40,666 nt of DNA. Source: Olsenella profusa. GTDB lineage: Bacteria > Actinomycetota > Coriobacteriia > Coriobacteriales > Atopobiaceae. The stretch is taken from assembly GCF_016900315.1 (NCBI RefSeq), contig NZ_JACSNQ010000017.1, positions 1 through 40,666 of the forward strand. Direction: 5' to 3'. Below, in pieces: positions 23,301 to 29,787 of the stretch; position 1 is the stretch's first letter; every line of letters begins with the position of its first letter. The position numbers and the translations under genes were made by a program. The notes under the pieces are model-generated. The model made no database searches. It was not told the origin of the DNA and saw only the letters and a program-made list of their open reading frames with translations.

Positions 23301-23775
23301 GTCCGAGGCGCGCGGCGAGACGCGCGACGTGGAGCTGGCCGAGGTCACGATCAACCTGCCGGCCGACTTCTTCCTGGCCGAGGAGTACCTCCCGGACGTG
23401 GACAAGCGCGTGCTGGTGTACCGCCAGCTTGCCGCGGCAGTGGACCTGGCCGAGGTGGACGCCGTCCAGCGCGACTGCGAGGAGCGCTACGGCGCGCTGC
23501 CACTGGCCGGGCGCAACCTCTTCGACCGCGCCCGCCTGCGCATCCGCGCGCAGCGCCTGGGCTGCACGACGGTCTCCCTCGCCGCCGGGCGCCTCACCTA
23601 CCAGGGGCTGGAGGTCCCGCGGCAGACGGCGCTCAAGCTGCGCGAGCGCGGCGGCATCTACTACGCCAAGACGCACAAGCTGGCCTACCCGTTCCATCGC
23701 TCCGAGGAGGAGGTCATGCCGGCCGCCCTCGGCGTGCTGGAGGAGATCGGCGGCGACGACGAGGCGGAGGAGTAG
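20338..23775 (+). CDS. mfd: Transcription-repair coupling factor Mfd
   Basis: 1145 residues, normal for Mfd. It removes RNA polymerase stalled at DNA lesions and recruits the UvrA/UvrB repair system. N-terminal UvrB-like domains come first (LVVSGEEAADRTARAIGAWL, VHGDTVDVWPAQATSPVRMEFFGDEIDRVR). The RNA polymerase-interacting domain is VHATHGIALFSQIVRQE to FVPLEQVDRITRYVG. The translocase has Walker A GDVGFGKTEVALRA, DEEQ in VVIDEEQRFGVQHKEQ, LSATPIPRTMQM, TTIIESGIDNPRTNT and QLKGRVGRG. ATG 20338 has AGAGGA just upstream; the in-frame extension to 20134 crosses low-complexity DNA and the putative promoter. It is transcribed alone. Confidence 0.96.
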   Translation: MLIDRVSRQLLADPELAPLVRELEAGHDASLAVAQSARPLVLAALWAANPRPCLLVVSGEEAADRTARAIGAWLGQDVVGRYPERRDRPWADTAPDDAVIGTRCRSVTRLAAGERCVIVASAHALLRRVPPKGSGYFASSTFAVGEEVPFEDVPALLVGMGYNDAGEVDAPGAFHVHGDTVDVWPAQATSPVRMEFFGDEIDRVRRMVPSTGQTIGELTEVTVSPCRELALTDETVARAERALYHAAEDSSKVAADLELIRQRAAAPSLERYLPQLYGSTASPLEHLSAQTLVVLAEPRALFDDCMRAADDVLAAANAARVPLEGLYTSPRELDFGTQQRLSFSSMLRAGSGSATAELAVRQPGIAGSDSKLLGRLRQLVKDRASVIFAVPDRGARESLELRLTDEAVPFLESLGTAAENNDPQVPPLERGRVTFTDAPVPAGIVIPGASLAVLSVSDLSARTAKARRRARRVDPTSVTFPFKPGDYVVHATHGIALFSQIVRQEVAGRERDYFLLEYAGGDKLFVPLEQVDRITRYVGPDGASPRLTRLNTADWSRATNKARKSAKKLAFDLVDLYTRRSSVPGYAFSPDTPVQQEMEASFPYELTPDQRSAIADIKADMEARRPMDRLLCGDVGFGKTEVALRAAFKCCQDAKQVMVLCPTTILAQQHFETFFSRFAPFDLKVSVLSRFVTPAQQRRALEGFADGSVDVLIGTHRLLSADVNPYDLGLVVIDEEQRFGVQHKEQLKNMREQVDVLTLSATPIPRTMQMAMSGVRDMSLIMTPPPGRLPVKVTVGEWDPDLVSAAIRDELARKGQVYYVSNRVHTIDDAVARVMEAAPEARVGVAHGKMSAREVEDVMLRFQEHEIDVLVATTIIESGIDNPRTNTLIIEDSQRLGLAQLYQLKGRVGRGRTQAYAYFMFPAEQPLTPEATDRLTAINEYQDLGSGMKIAMRDLEIRGAGSLMGAEQHGNLSSVGFDLFTQMLGEAVSEARGETRDVELAEVTINLPADFFLAEEYLPDVDKRVLVYRQLAAAVDLAEVDAVQRDCEERYGALPLAGRNLFDRARLRIRAQRLGCTTVSLAAGRLTYQGLEVPRQTALKLRERGGIYYAKTHKLAYPFHRSEEEVMPAALGVLEEIGGDDEAEE

Positions 23776-23782
23776 GGGGCGG

Positions 23783-23796
23783 AGGTTCTTCTCGCC
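23783..23796 (-). repeat. Exact copy of motif GGCGAGAAGAACCT (minus strand)
   Basis: Reads AGGTTCTTCTCGCC on the plus strand, 8 bp after the mfd stop and 15 bp before the short repeat cluster 23811-23926. Confidence 0.9.
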
Positions 23797-23810
23797 GCGT
23801 TGCGCGTGCT

Positions 23811-23926
23811 GCGCCTGATTTGCCGCGTATGTGCGCTGCGCCTGAATTCCCGGGGTTGTGCGTGTGCTGCGCCTGATTTGCCGCACCTGTGTGCGTTGCC
23901 GCACGCACTCCCCGTGGTTTAGGCGC
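23811..23926 (+). repeat. Short repeat cluster of GCGCCTGATTTGCC type
   Basis: Three plus copies start at 23811, 23838 and 23869 (GCGCCTGA-WTT-CC followed by TGTGC), and one minus copy ends at 23926 (GTTTAGGCGC). The layout >>> < resembles the larger arrays, but the steps are 27 and 31 bp and the unit differs, so I treat it as a separate family. It lies in the 437-bp gap between mfd and mazG, which holds no gene that I can support. Confidence 0.7.
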
Positions 23927-23982
23927 ACAAAACGCACAACCCCGCCGAAACGCGCGCAGGGTGCCCCGGCCTCGTCTGCCGC

Positions 23983-23994
23983 GTTCTTCTCGCC
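23983..23994 (-). repeat. Motif copy GTTCTTCTCGCC
   Basis: A 12-base match to the recurrent motif in minus orientation, 8 bp before repeat array 4. Together with the plus copy at 24186 it brackets that array. Confidence 0.8.
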
Positions 23995-24002
23995 ATGTGC
24001 CG

Positions 24003-24142
24003 CGTTAAGAACCGAGGCGTGTTGTTGCATGCCAGGCTCGCGCGGTTAGGAATTCGCACACGTTAAGCCCGCGGCAACGTAAGGAGCCCGGATTTCTAAC
24101 CAAACAAGCCGCCCTCGCCGCTATCTGCTCGGATTCCTAACA
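24003..24142 (+). repeat. Repeat array 4: >> <<, period 41 bp
   Basis: Plus units at 24003 and 24044, minus units at 24078 and 24119; both steps are 41 bp and the switch gap is 10 bp, as in arrays 2 and 3. The first unit (GTTAAGAACCGAGG, then GTTGTTGC) is intermediate between the GTTAGGAACC type of arrays 2 and 3 and the CTTAxxxAAC-GTTGC type of arrays 1 and 5, which supports a single family. Confidence 0.88.
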
Positions 24143-24177
24143 GACGGACCAGCAAGGCACCACGGCGCCCGCCGCGC

Positions 24178-24199
24178 TAGAATCTGGCGAGAAGAACCT
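24178..24199 (+). promoter_or_regulatory. Candidate -10 of mazG with exact GGCGAGAAGAACCT at the start site
   Basis: TAGAAT at 24178-24183 is followed after two bases by the motif at 24186-24199, which would cover the transcription start. Then comes GAGGAG (24202-24207) and the mazG ATG at 24213. The -35 is weak. If the -10 is real the leader is only about 20 nt and the motif forms most of it. Confidence 0.55.
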
Positions 24200-24212
24200 G
24201 AGAGGAGCAGCC

Positions 24213-25076
24213 ATGTCCGAAGCCGCAGACCGCGTCGACGCCGAGACCAGCCAGCGTCCCGGTGCACCGACCACCCACCCGGAGTTCGACCGTCTGGTTC
24301 GCACGATGTGGCGCCTGCGCCAGCCGGATGGCTGCCCGTGGGACCGCGAGCAGACGCATCGCTCCATCACGCGCAACATGATCGAGGAGGCCTACGAGGC
24401 CGTCGACGCCATCGAGGCGGACGACCAGGCGCACCTCCTGGAGGAGCTCGGCGACGTGCTCGAGCAGGTGGTCCTGCACGCGCAGATCGCCGCCGACGAG
24501 GGCGCCTTCACCATCGACGACGTGGTGGCGGGCCTCAACGAGAAGCTTGTCCGGCGCCACCCCCACGTCTTTGGCGAGCACGTGGCCGCCGCCGACGGCG
24601 CCGAGGTCACCGACATCTGGGACGAGGTCAAGGCGGCCGAGCGCGCCGCGTCCGGACAGGGCGACGCGGAGCCGGGCCTGCTCGACTCCGTGCCGCGTGG
24701 CCTCCCCGCGCTCATGCAGTGCCAGAAGATCTCCAAGCGCGCGGCCAAGGCCGGCTTCGAGTGGGCCGACGAGGCGGGCGTCTGGGACAAGGTGGCCGAG
24801 GAGCGCGCGGAGTTCGAGCGGGAGGCGCCGGGCTCGCCGGAGCGCACCGAGGAGTTCGGCGACCTGCTGTTCTCGCTGGTCCAGGTGGCACGCTGGGAGG
24901 GCATCGACGCCGAGGAAGCACTTGCCTCCGCCAACCGCAAGTTCAGGAGCCGCTGGGGGCTCATGGAGAAGGCCGCCCGCGAGCAGGGCGTCAGGCTGGA
25001 GGGCCTCTCCGACGAGGCCTGGGATGCGCTCTGGAGACGTGCGAAGGCGGAGGAGAAGGCCGCGCGCACGGCCTGA
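24213..25076 (+). CDS. mazG: Nucleoside triphosphate pyrophosphohydrolase MazG
   Basis: 287 residues with the tandem MazG arrangement. The first domain has LRQPDGCPWDREQTHRSITRNMIEEAYEAVDAIE and the metal-binding EELGDVLEQVVLHAQIA; the second has the degenerate repeat WDKVAEERAEFE with EEFGDLLFSLVQVARW. It hydrolyses NTPs and dNTPs to monophosphates, cleaning damaged nucleotides and influencing (p)ppGpp levels. GAGGAG at 24202-24207 supports ATG 24213. It starts the mazG - divIC-like - ppx run. In many actinobacteria eno lies between mazG and the divIC gene; here it is missing. Confidence 0.95.
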   Translation: MSEAADRVDAETSQRPGAPTTHPEFDRLVRTMWRLRQPDGCPWDREQTHRSITRNMIEEAYEAVDAIEADDQAHLLEELGDVLEQVVLHAQIAADEGAFTIDDVVAGLNEKLVRRHPHVFGEHVAAADGAEVTDIWDEVKAAERAASGQGDAEPGLLDSVPRGLPALMQCQKISKRAAKAGFEWADEAGVWDKVAEERAEFEREAPGSPERTEEFGDLLFSLVQVARWEGIDAEEALASANRKFRSRWGLMEKAAREQGVRLEGLSDEAWDALWRRAKAEEKAARTA

Positions 25077-25092
25077 GCGAGCACCCGTCTGC

Positions 25093-25098
25093 TATAAA
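25093..25098 (+). promoter_or_regulatory. Candidate -10 of the divIC-like gene
   Basis: TATAAA at 25093-25098, 17 bp after the mazG stop. If used, transcription starts near 25105, which rules out the upstream in-frame ATG at 25098 and supports the start at 25176. Confidence 0.45.
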
Positions 25099-25175
25099 TG
25101 AGGCAACGCGTCGCGAGGGTTCATCACCCCGTCGCGCGTCCGCCCAGCCATAAACGGACCAGAATCGAAGCCGGC

Positions 25176-25871
25176 ATGAGCACAAGCACCCTCATACATC
25201 CCGTCCCCGCTCGGGGGCGCAGCACATCCCTCCCACGGCGAGAAGGACTTTGGGCTGTGGACGTATCGCGTTCTGCAGCGGCTGCACCGCGCGCCGCGGC
25301 TGCGCCTCGTGTCACGACCGCGTCGCGCGCTGCGACGTCCCGTCGGCAGGGGCGCTCCGAGGCGCGCGGCGGCGCGCACCGCCCTGCCTCTCGCAGGACC
25401 CCGTCTGGCCGCGCGGCGCGCACGGGTGGCGCCGGTCGTGGCTCGGGGGCACCCCGCAAGTCGACGTCCGGGAGTCTGCTGTCCAAGCTGCCCGTAGACC
25501 CACGAGGACTTCTCACCCGGTTTCGCGTCCCGCTCATTGCGGCGGTCGTCCTGCTGGTGGTGGTCGCGGCGCTCTACGGCCCTGCAAAGGACTGCTACGG
25601 CGCCTGGCGCCGCAACGCCTCCCTGCAGGAGACGCAGAGCCAGCAGAGCAGCGAGCAGGCTGAGCTCCAGGGAGACGTCAGCGCCCTCATGACCGAGGAG
25701 GGCATCAAGGACGAGGCCCGTCGCCGGGGCTACGTGGACGAGGGCGAGACGGGCGTGGTTGTCAAGGGGCTGAGCGACGACTCCGATGCCGCAGACGACG
25801 CGGGCCCCTCCGAAGAGACCCCTTGGTACCTTGCCGTTGGCGACTTCATCTTCCAGTACCACGGAGAGTAG
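25176..25871 (+). CDS. Septum formation initiator, FtsB/DivIC-like
   Basis: 231 residues from ATG 25176. The first 110 residues are a long basic Arg/Ala/Ser-rich cytoplasmic tail. A single membrane helix follows (PLIAAVVLLVVVAALYGPA), then a short coiled coil (NASLQETQSQQSSEQAELQGDVSALM) and the family block EEGIKDEARRRGYVDEGETGVVV. The acidic end finishes WYLAVGDFIFQYHGE. FtsB/DivIC proteins are bitopic divisome parts that work with FtsL and FtsQ/DivIB to activate septal peptidoglycan synthesis. The location between mazG and ppx is the typical actinobacterial one for this family. A GGCGAGAAGGAC motif lies in the 5' coding region (25237-25248, read as RREG). Confidence 0.85.
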   Translation: MSTSTLIHPVPARGRSTSLPRREGLWAVDVSRSAAAAPRAAAAPRVTTASRAATSRRQGRSEARGGAHRPASRRTPSGRAARTGGAGRGSGAPRKSTSGSLLSKLPVDPRGLLTRFRVPLIAAVVLLVVVAALYGPAKDCYGAWRRNASLQETQSQQSSEQAELQGDVSALMTEEGIKDEARRRGYVDEGETGVVVKGLSDDSDAADDAGPSEETPWYLAVGDFIFQYHGE

Positions 25872-25920
25872 GCGGGGCAGGGACGGGAGGGGCGAAGGCC
25901 GGAAGCGACAGGGGGCAGAG

Positions 25921-26934
25921 ATGACTCGTCTTGCGTGCATTGACATCGGAACGGTGACCGCGCGTCTGGCCGTGGCGGACGTGGAGGCCGGCCAGGTGCT
26001 GCGCCTGGCCAAGCACTCCGAGATCTGCAACCTCGGCGAGGGGGTGGACTCCACCGGCCTCCTCAGGCAGGAGGCGATGGAGCGCGTCTTTGCCTGCGTG
26101 CGCGGCTACATGCAGTCCGCGCGCGAGGCCGGGGCGCAGGCCGTGTGCTGCACGCTCACGAGCGCGGCGCGCGACGCGAGGAACTCGCGCGAGCTGGGCG
26201 CGGCGCTCGACTCCCTGGGGCTTGACCCGCTCATCATCCCCGGGACCGTGGAGGGTGCGCTCACCTTCCTCGGCGTGGCGCGCGACTTCCGTGGCCGCCG
26301 CATCCTCGTGGCGGACAACGGGGGCGGCTCAACCGAGCTCGCCTGCGGCACGCTGGGCACGGACGGATCCTTTGACCTCGGCTTTGTTCGCTCTGTCGAC
26401 GTGGGGTGCCGTCGCGTGACCGAGAAGTTCCTCCCGGCCGCGCCGCTGCCCACGGCGGACGACCTCGCGGCCGCGCATGTCTTTGCTGCAGAGATGTTCG
26501 CGCCCGTGGTGGAGGAGGGCGGCCTCTGGGCCGCCGGGTCGGAGCGCGCCGGCGAGGCCGCGCCGGAGGCACTCGTTGTCTGTGGCGGCACGGTTACGAG
26601 CCTTGTTGCCATCGACAAGCGGCTGGAGCCCTACGATTCCTCGCAGGTCCACCTGGCCGCGCTCTCGCGCGAGCGCGTCGGCGAGCTCGAGGCGCTTCTC
26701 GCCGGGATGACCGTGGACGAACGCGCCAAGCTGCCGGGCCTCCAGGCCAAACGGGCGCCCGTCATGCTGGGCGGGGCCGTGGCGGTCTCCGAGCTCATGG
26801 CGCAGACGGGCTTCGAGCGGCTCCAGGCGAGCGAGTCCGACCTGCTCTTCGGTCTGGCCATCGCCGCGGAGGCGACGCTTGCCGGCAGGGAGTCCCCGGT
26901 GGGCTGGCGCCCGTCGATGCGCCCGTTGCGCTAG
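25921..26934 (+). CDS. ppx: Ppx/GppA family exopolyphosphatase
   Basis: 337 residues. The ASKHA ATPase fold shows CIDIGTVTARLAVADV at the N-terminus (phosphate loop; most relatives have GSNS where this has GTVT), IIPGTVEGALTFLGVARDF, the second phosphate motif VADNGGGSTELA, and LVVCGGTVTSL. The family cleaves terminal phosphates from polyphosphate or from pppGpp. At about 335 residues it is the short, two-domain form common in actinobacteria. ATG 25921 follows AGGGGGCAGAG; longer frames back to 25786 overlap the divIC-like gene. The stop TAG overlaps a possible -10 (TAGGAT) for the tRNA-Leu that follows. Confidence 0.92.
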   Translation: MTRLACIDIGTVTARLAVADVEAGQVLRLAKHSEICNLGEGVDSTGLLRQEAMERVFACVRGYMQSAREAGAQAVCCTLTSAARDARNSRELGAALDSLGLDPLIIPGTVEGALTFLGVARDFRGRRILVADNGGGSTELACGTLGTDGSFDLGFVRSVDVGCRRVTEKFLPAAPLPTADDLAAAHVFAAEMFAPVVEEGGLWAAGSERAGEAAPEALVVCGGTVTSLVAIDKRLEPYDSSQVHLAALSRERVGELEALLAGMTVDERAKLPGLQAKRAPVMLGGAVAVSELMAQTGFERLQASESDLLFGLAIAAEATLAGRESPVGWRPSMRPLR

Positions 26935-26955
26935 GATGTTCTCGTTGTCGGGCAC

Positions 26956-27040
26956 GGGGGCGTGGCGGAATTGGCATACGCAGGAGACTTAAAATCTTCG
27001 GCCGCAAGGATTGTGGGTTCGAGTCCCACCGCCCCTACCA
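26956..27040 (+). tRNA. tRNA-Leu (anticodon TAA)
   Basis: 85 nt including CCA. The acceptor stem is GGGGGCG/CGCCCCT (closing G-T pair) with discriminator A. It has a long variable arm typical of class II tRNA. The anticodon loop CTTAAAA on the stem GGAGA/TCTTC places TAA at 26990-26992. The T arm is GTGGGTTCGAGTCCCAC. Confidence 0.95.
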
Positions 27041-27081
27041 TCGACGCCCCTGGCGCTGGCGCGACGTCGCAGCGCCTCTGG

Positions 27082-27087
27082 TATACT
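27082..27087 (+). promoter_or_regulatory. Candidate -10 of tRNA-Glu
   Basis: TATACT at 27082-27087, 11 bp before the tRNA start. No clear -35 is visible. Confidence 0.45.
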
Positions 27088-27097
27088 CGTTCCCTAC

Positions 27098-27173
27098 GTC
27101 CCCATCGTCTAGTGGCCTAGGACACGGCCCTTTCAAGGCTGTAACACGGGTTCGACTCCCGTTGGGGGCACCA
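27098..27173 (+). tRNA. tRNA-Glu (anticodon TTC)
   Basis: 76 nt including CCA. The acceptor stem is GTCCCCA/TGGGGGC. The anticodon loop CTTTCAA on CGGCC/GGCTG places TTC at 27132-27134. The T arm is ACGGGTTCGACTCCCGT. Confidence 0.97.
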
Positions 27174-27182
27174 CGATGGCTT

Positions 27183-27215
27183 GGCCCGGACCGCGGCTGC
27201 GGTCCGGGCCTTTTT
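27183..27215 (+). terminator. Rho-independent terminator after tRNA-Glu
   Basis: Perfect 12-bp stem GGCCCGGACCGC/GCGGTCCGGGCC with loop GGCT, then TTTTT. It begins 10 bases after the tRNA. Confidence 0.97.
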
Positions 27216-27350
27216 CATGTGCAGCGGCCTTGGCGGGGCGTGGCCTTGCGGCGGAGCGAAACGGCGGCCTCGACGACGCGCGGCCCGGGCACGCGGCGCA
27301 ACGGTGGCCCTTCCCTCGGGGAACGCCCCTTGCGCCCGGCGTCCGGGTGC

Positions 27351-28337
27351 CTACCAGTCCAGGCCGTTCTTCTCGGCAAAGGACCGGGCGCCCTCGGTGA
27401 GCCAGTCAAAGCCCTGGCACCAGCCGATGAAGTCGGGCACGTCGGCGATGATCGGCTCGGCCTCGCGTACGGCGAGCAGGCACTCCTCGAAGCTGCAGGG
27501 CGTGGCCTCCGGGCGGTCGGGCAGGTAGACCTCCACGTAGGTGGGACGCAGCAGGGCATAGGCGCCGCCCTCGCAGAGCTGGCAGTAGCCGCGCAGGGCG
27601 CGCCGGGCGGCGGGCAGGCGGTCCAGCTTGTAGAGCAGCAGCGTTCGCGCCAGGTGGGACCACGAGCTCTCGCGGCGGCCCAGGCGTGCGTCGATGGCGT
27701 CGAGCCCGGCCTCGTCCTCCAGTCGGGCGTAGGCGAGCATGCAGGTGTGCCGCGCGCCGAGGGGGTCCGACGGGGTGGCGTCTATCACGGAGGTCGCCAC
27801 CTTGGCGGCCATCTTGAAGCGTGCCCCGTCCAGGCAGGTGCGCGCCACGGCGGCGCGCAGGCGTAGGTGCGGCCGTTGGAAGACGTCGTTCCAGGCGTCG
27901 CCGCCCGGGGTGTCCGCGCTGGCGGCCGATGCGTCCCCATCGTCGAGCCCGAAGCCGCGCTGGGTCTCGAGAAGGGCCGCGAGCAACGGGTCCGGGTCAA
28001 GGTCGGTGGCGAGCAGCTCGAGCAGGTGCGCGTCGAGACAGCCCTCGTCGATGGCGCGGGCGCGGACGCACTCGTCCCGCAGGGCGGTGAGGCGTCGGAC
28101 GCGCGCGGCCTGGTATGCGTCGTCGTCCAGCAGGTCGTCGTCTCGAAGGCTCGCACGGTAGGCGTCGAGTGCCTGGGCCAGCACGAGCAGGGCCTGCTCC
28201 GGCGCGGCGTCCACAAACGACGCGGGGTTTTCGCGAACGGCGAGCACCAGCTCCGCGTAGGCCTGCTCGGAGAGTGGCCCTATCTTCCGGAGCCGCCGTC
28301 GGGCGCAGCGCTCCACGAGCTCGTCCCAAGCGTTCAC
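27351..28337 (-). CDS. TPR-like helical repeat protein, downstream paralog
   Basis: 328 residues from GTG 28337, whose GTGA overlaps the stop of the upstream gene; that overlap decides the start. The protein is soluble and all-helical, with TPR/SEL1-like pairs such as ALLVLAQALDAYRASL, AAKVATSVIDATPSDPLGARHTCMLAYARLEDEAGLDAI and HLARTLLLYKLDRLPAARRALRGY. The middle section aligns with the upstream gene (AYARLEDEAGLDAIDARLGRR versus AYALAKLEDERGLEELARRY), so the two are tandem paralogs. TPR-like proteins usually mediate protein contacts; no catalytic motif is visible and the partner is unknown. The 3' end carries a one-mismatch copy of the recurrent motif (27365-27374 region). Confidence 0.75.
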   Translation of the reverse strand: MNAWDELVERCARRRLRKIGPLSEQAYAELVLAVRENPASFVDAAPEQALLVLAQALDAYRASLRDDDLLDDDAYQAARVRRLTALRDECVRARAIDEGCLDAHLLELLATDLDPDPLLAALLETQRGFGLDDGDASAASADTPGGDAWNDVFQRPHLRLRAAVARTCLDGARFKMAAKVATSVIDATPSDPLGARHTCMLAYARLEDEAGLDAIDARLGRRESSWSHLARTLLLYKLDRLPAARRALRGYCQLCEGGAYALLRPTYVEVYLPDRPEATPCSFEECLLAVREAEPIIADVPDFIGWCQGFDWLTEGARSFAEKNGLDW

Positions 28338-29380
28338 GGGCGTGCCCCCTCCCCGCGCGCGGCGGCGCGAACCGCCTCGGCGGCAGCCGCCGGGTCGAGC
28401 CGCGCGGCCTCGCGCATGACCCACATGCCAAAGACGCCGCGTCCGGACCGGTCGTTACCCTCCTGGAGGAGGACCATGCCCTCGCTCACCGCCAGGATGA
28501 GCTCGTCCTCGCCGTAGGGCTGTACCCGTAGGCGGGCAAACTCGCCGTCAGGCAGCTCAATCTGACGGATGAGGATGCCGGCGCAGCCGGGATAGACGTC
28601 GAGCAGGTGACGCAGCTGGTTTCGGGCGCCGGCAAAGTCACAGCGCTTGTGGGCGAGGGCGCAGCGAGAGAGGATGAGCCAGGCGTCGTCGGCGGAGCGC
28701 ATGGGCGAGATGGTCTCGTAGCGTCGGGCGAGCTCCTCCAGGCCCCTCTCGTCCTCGAGCTTGGCGAGCGCATAGGCCAAGGTGAAGCGCACGTCGGAGA
28801 GATCGCGCGAATCAGATTCCAGCAGCCGTTCGGCGGCGGCTATGGCGTCGTGGTTGCGGCCGCAGATGAGGGCGTCCTCGGCCATCGAGGCGAGCCAGCG
28901 CCAGTAGGGCCGCAGGGACAGCAGGGCGCCCAGGGCCGCCCGCTCGCCACCGAGGGCCTCGCTCGCGCGCTCGCGCTCCTCCTCGCAGACGTCGCGCACC
29001 TCGTCGACGCGCGAGGCGAGGAACTGGTAGCGCTCGTCCACGGAGGCCAGACGAGATGCCGAGAGCATGCGTACGGCGTCGAAGCAGTGCTCGTCGAGCG
29101 AGAGCGCCTCCTCAAGCAGGTCGCGCCCGCGGCGGACGAGGGCCTCGGCCTGCTCCTCGGAGGCGAGGGGGAGGCGGTAGTCGATGGTCTCGGTGGCAAG
29201 AGCCACCAGGTGGAAGGCGCGGTCGGCGTCCGACTGTGGCAGGGAGTCGCGGTCCTGCGCAAAGCGTCGCCCAAAGGTGGCGAACGCGTGCGTGGCCGCC
29301 GAGGGGTCGCTGGTGTCAAGCGCGAGCGCGTAGCGCAGGCTCAGACGCTCGTAGTCCTCTCGCTTTGGATCGTGTGCCAT
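28334..29380 (-). CDS. TPR-like helical repeat protein, upstream paralog
   Basis: 348 residues from ATG 29380, preceded on the minus strand by GAGGAGGGAAG. It is all-helical with TPR-like pairs: QAEALVRRGRDLLEEALSLDEHCFDAVRML, HDAIAAAERLLESDSRDLSDVRFTLAYALAKLEDERGLEEL and FAGARNQLRHLLDVYPGCAGILIRQIELPDGEF. It forms a two-gene unit with the downstream paralog through a 4-bp overlap. There is no signal peptide or membrane segment. I do not recognise a named family. The longer frame to 29626 adds residues with no ribosome site. Confidence 0.75.
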   Translation of the reverse strand: MAHDPKREDYERLSLRYALALDTSDPSAATHAFATFGRRFAQDRDSLPQSDADRAFHLVALATETIDYRLPLASEEQAEALVRRGRDLLEEALSLDEHCFDAVRMLSASRLASVDERYQFLASRVDEVRDVCEEERERASEALGGERAALGALLSLRPYWRWLASMAEDALICGRNHDAIAAAERLLESDSRDLSDVRFTLAYALAKLEDERGLEELARRYETISPMRSADDAWLILSRCALAHKRCDFAGARNQLRHLLDVYPGCAGILIRQIELPDGEFARLRVQPYGEDELILAVSEGMVLLQEGNDRSGRGVFGMWVMREAARLDPAAAAEAVRAAARGEGARP

Positions 29381-29522
29381 CTTCCCTCCTCTCGTCCCTC
29401 TATGGTAGCCGAGTGGGGGACCGCCGGCCCAGAGGGGCGGCGCACCGGCGCGGGGGCGCGTTTTGGAGTGCGTTGCGCGAGGACGATCCGCGAGGGGCAC
29501 GTCCGGCGGCGAGGGGCGCGCC

Positions 29523-29534
29523 GTTCTTCTCGCC
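29523..29534 (-). repeat. Motif copy GTTCTTCTCGCC, no array
   Basis: A 12-base match to the recurrent motif in the 407-bp gap 29381-29787. I see no TTA-N13-GTT array here. The rest of the gap is GC-rich up to about 29600 and then becomes the promoter and leader of the alcohol dehydrogenase gene. Confidence 0.75.
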
Positions 29535-29647
29535 GCCTGGGCGTGCCCTGTGGCGATGCCTCTCACCTGCGCTTCTTTCCGTCCGCCGCGCCGCTTGCGC
29601 CGTCTGCCGACGCCTTGGAAAGGCACAGTGTTGCCAACTGGTTTCGC

Positions 29648-29653
29648 TATACT
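29648..29653 (+). promoter_or_regulatory. Candidate -10 of the alcohol dehydrogenase gene
   Basis: TATACT at 29648-29653. No good -35 at standard spacing; TTGCCA at 29631-29636 is only 11 bp away. Predicted leader of about 128 nt. Confidence 0.5.
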
Positions 29654-29721
29654 TGAGACGTCTGAGCCGGCGGCGGGAACGAGGCCGCCAGCGGCCCGGA
29701 GCGGTACTTCTCACATGGCGA

Positions 29722-29766
29722 AAACGGGGAGTCTCCCCGTTTGGACTTCCGTCGCGGGGGCGACGG
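29722..29766 (+). promoter_or_regulatory. Structured 5' leader: two adjacent hairpins
   Basis: Perfect 9-bp stem AAACGGGGA/TCCCCGTTT with a 3-nt loop (29722-29742), then a perfect 7-bp stem CCGTCGC/GCGACGG with a GGGG loop (29749-29766). The pair ends 10 bp before the ribosome site GGAGGAG. The first is terminator-like with only three T, so attenuation or translational control is possible. No known riboswitch consensus is recognised. Confidence 0.55.
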
Positions 29767-29787
29767 CAAAGGAATTGGAGGAGTGTT

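Noticed and set aside
24186-24199. The short motif as an ordinary ribosome-binding site
   Set aside because: GAGAAG resembles a Shine-Dalgarno sequence, but most copies are not upstream of start codons, many are on the wrong strand, and a proper GAGGAG follows it at mazG.
25098-25175. Upstream ATG (25098) as start of the divIC-like gene
   Set aside because: It overlaps the candidate -10 (25093-25098), so it would not be transcribed as a start codon.
29722-29766. Known riboswitch in the alcohol dehydrogenase leader
   Set aside because: The two simple hairpins do not match the conserved cores of any riboswitch class I know.
29056-29787. N-terminal extension of the iron alcohol dehydrogenase by about 240 codons
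   Set aside because: The frame is merely open. The extension is Arg-rich, overlaps the minus-strand TPR gene, and crosses the promoter and hairpin leader. ATG 29788 has a strong ribosome site and matches the family start.
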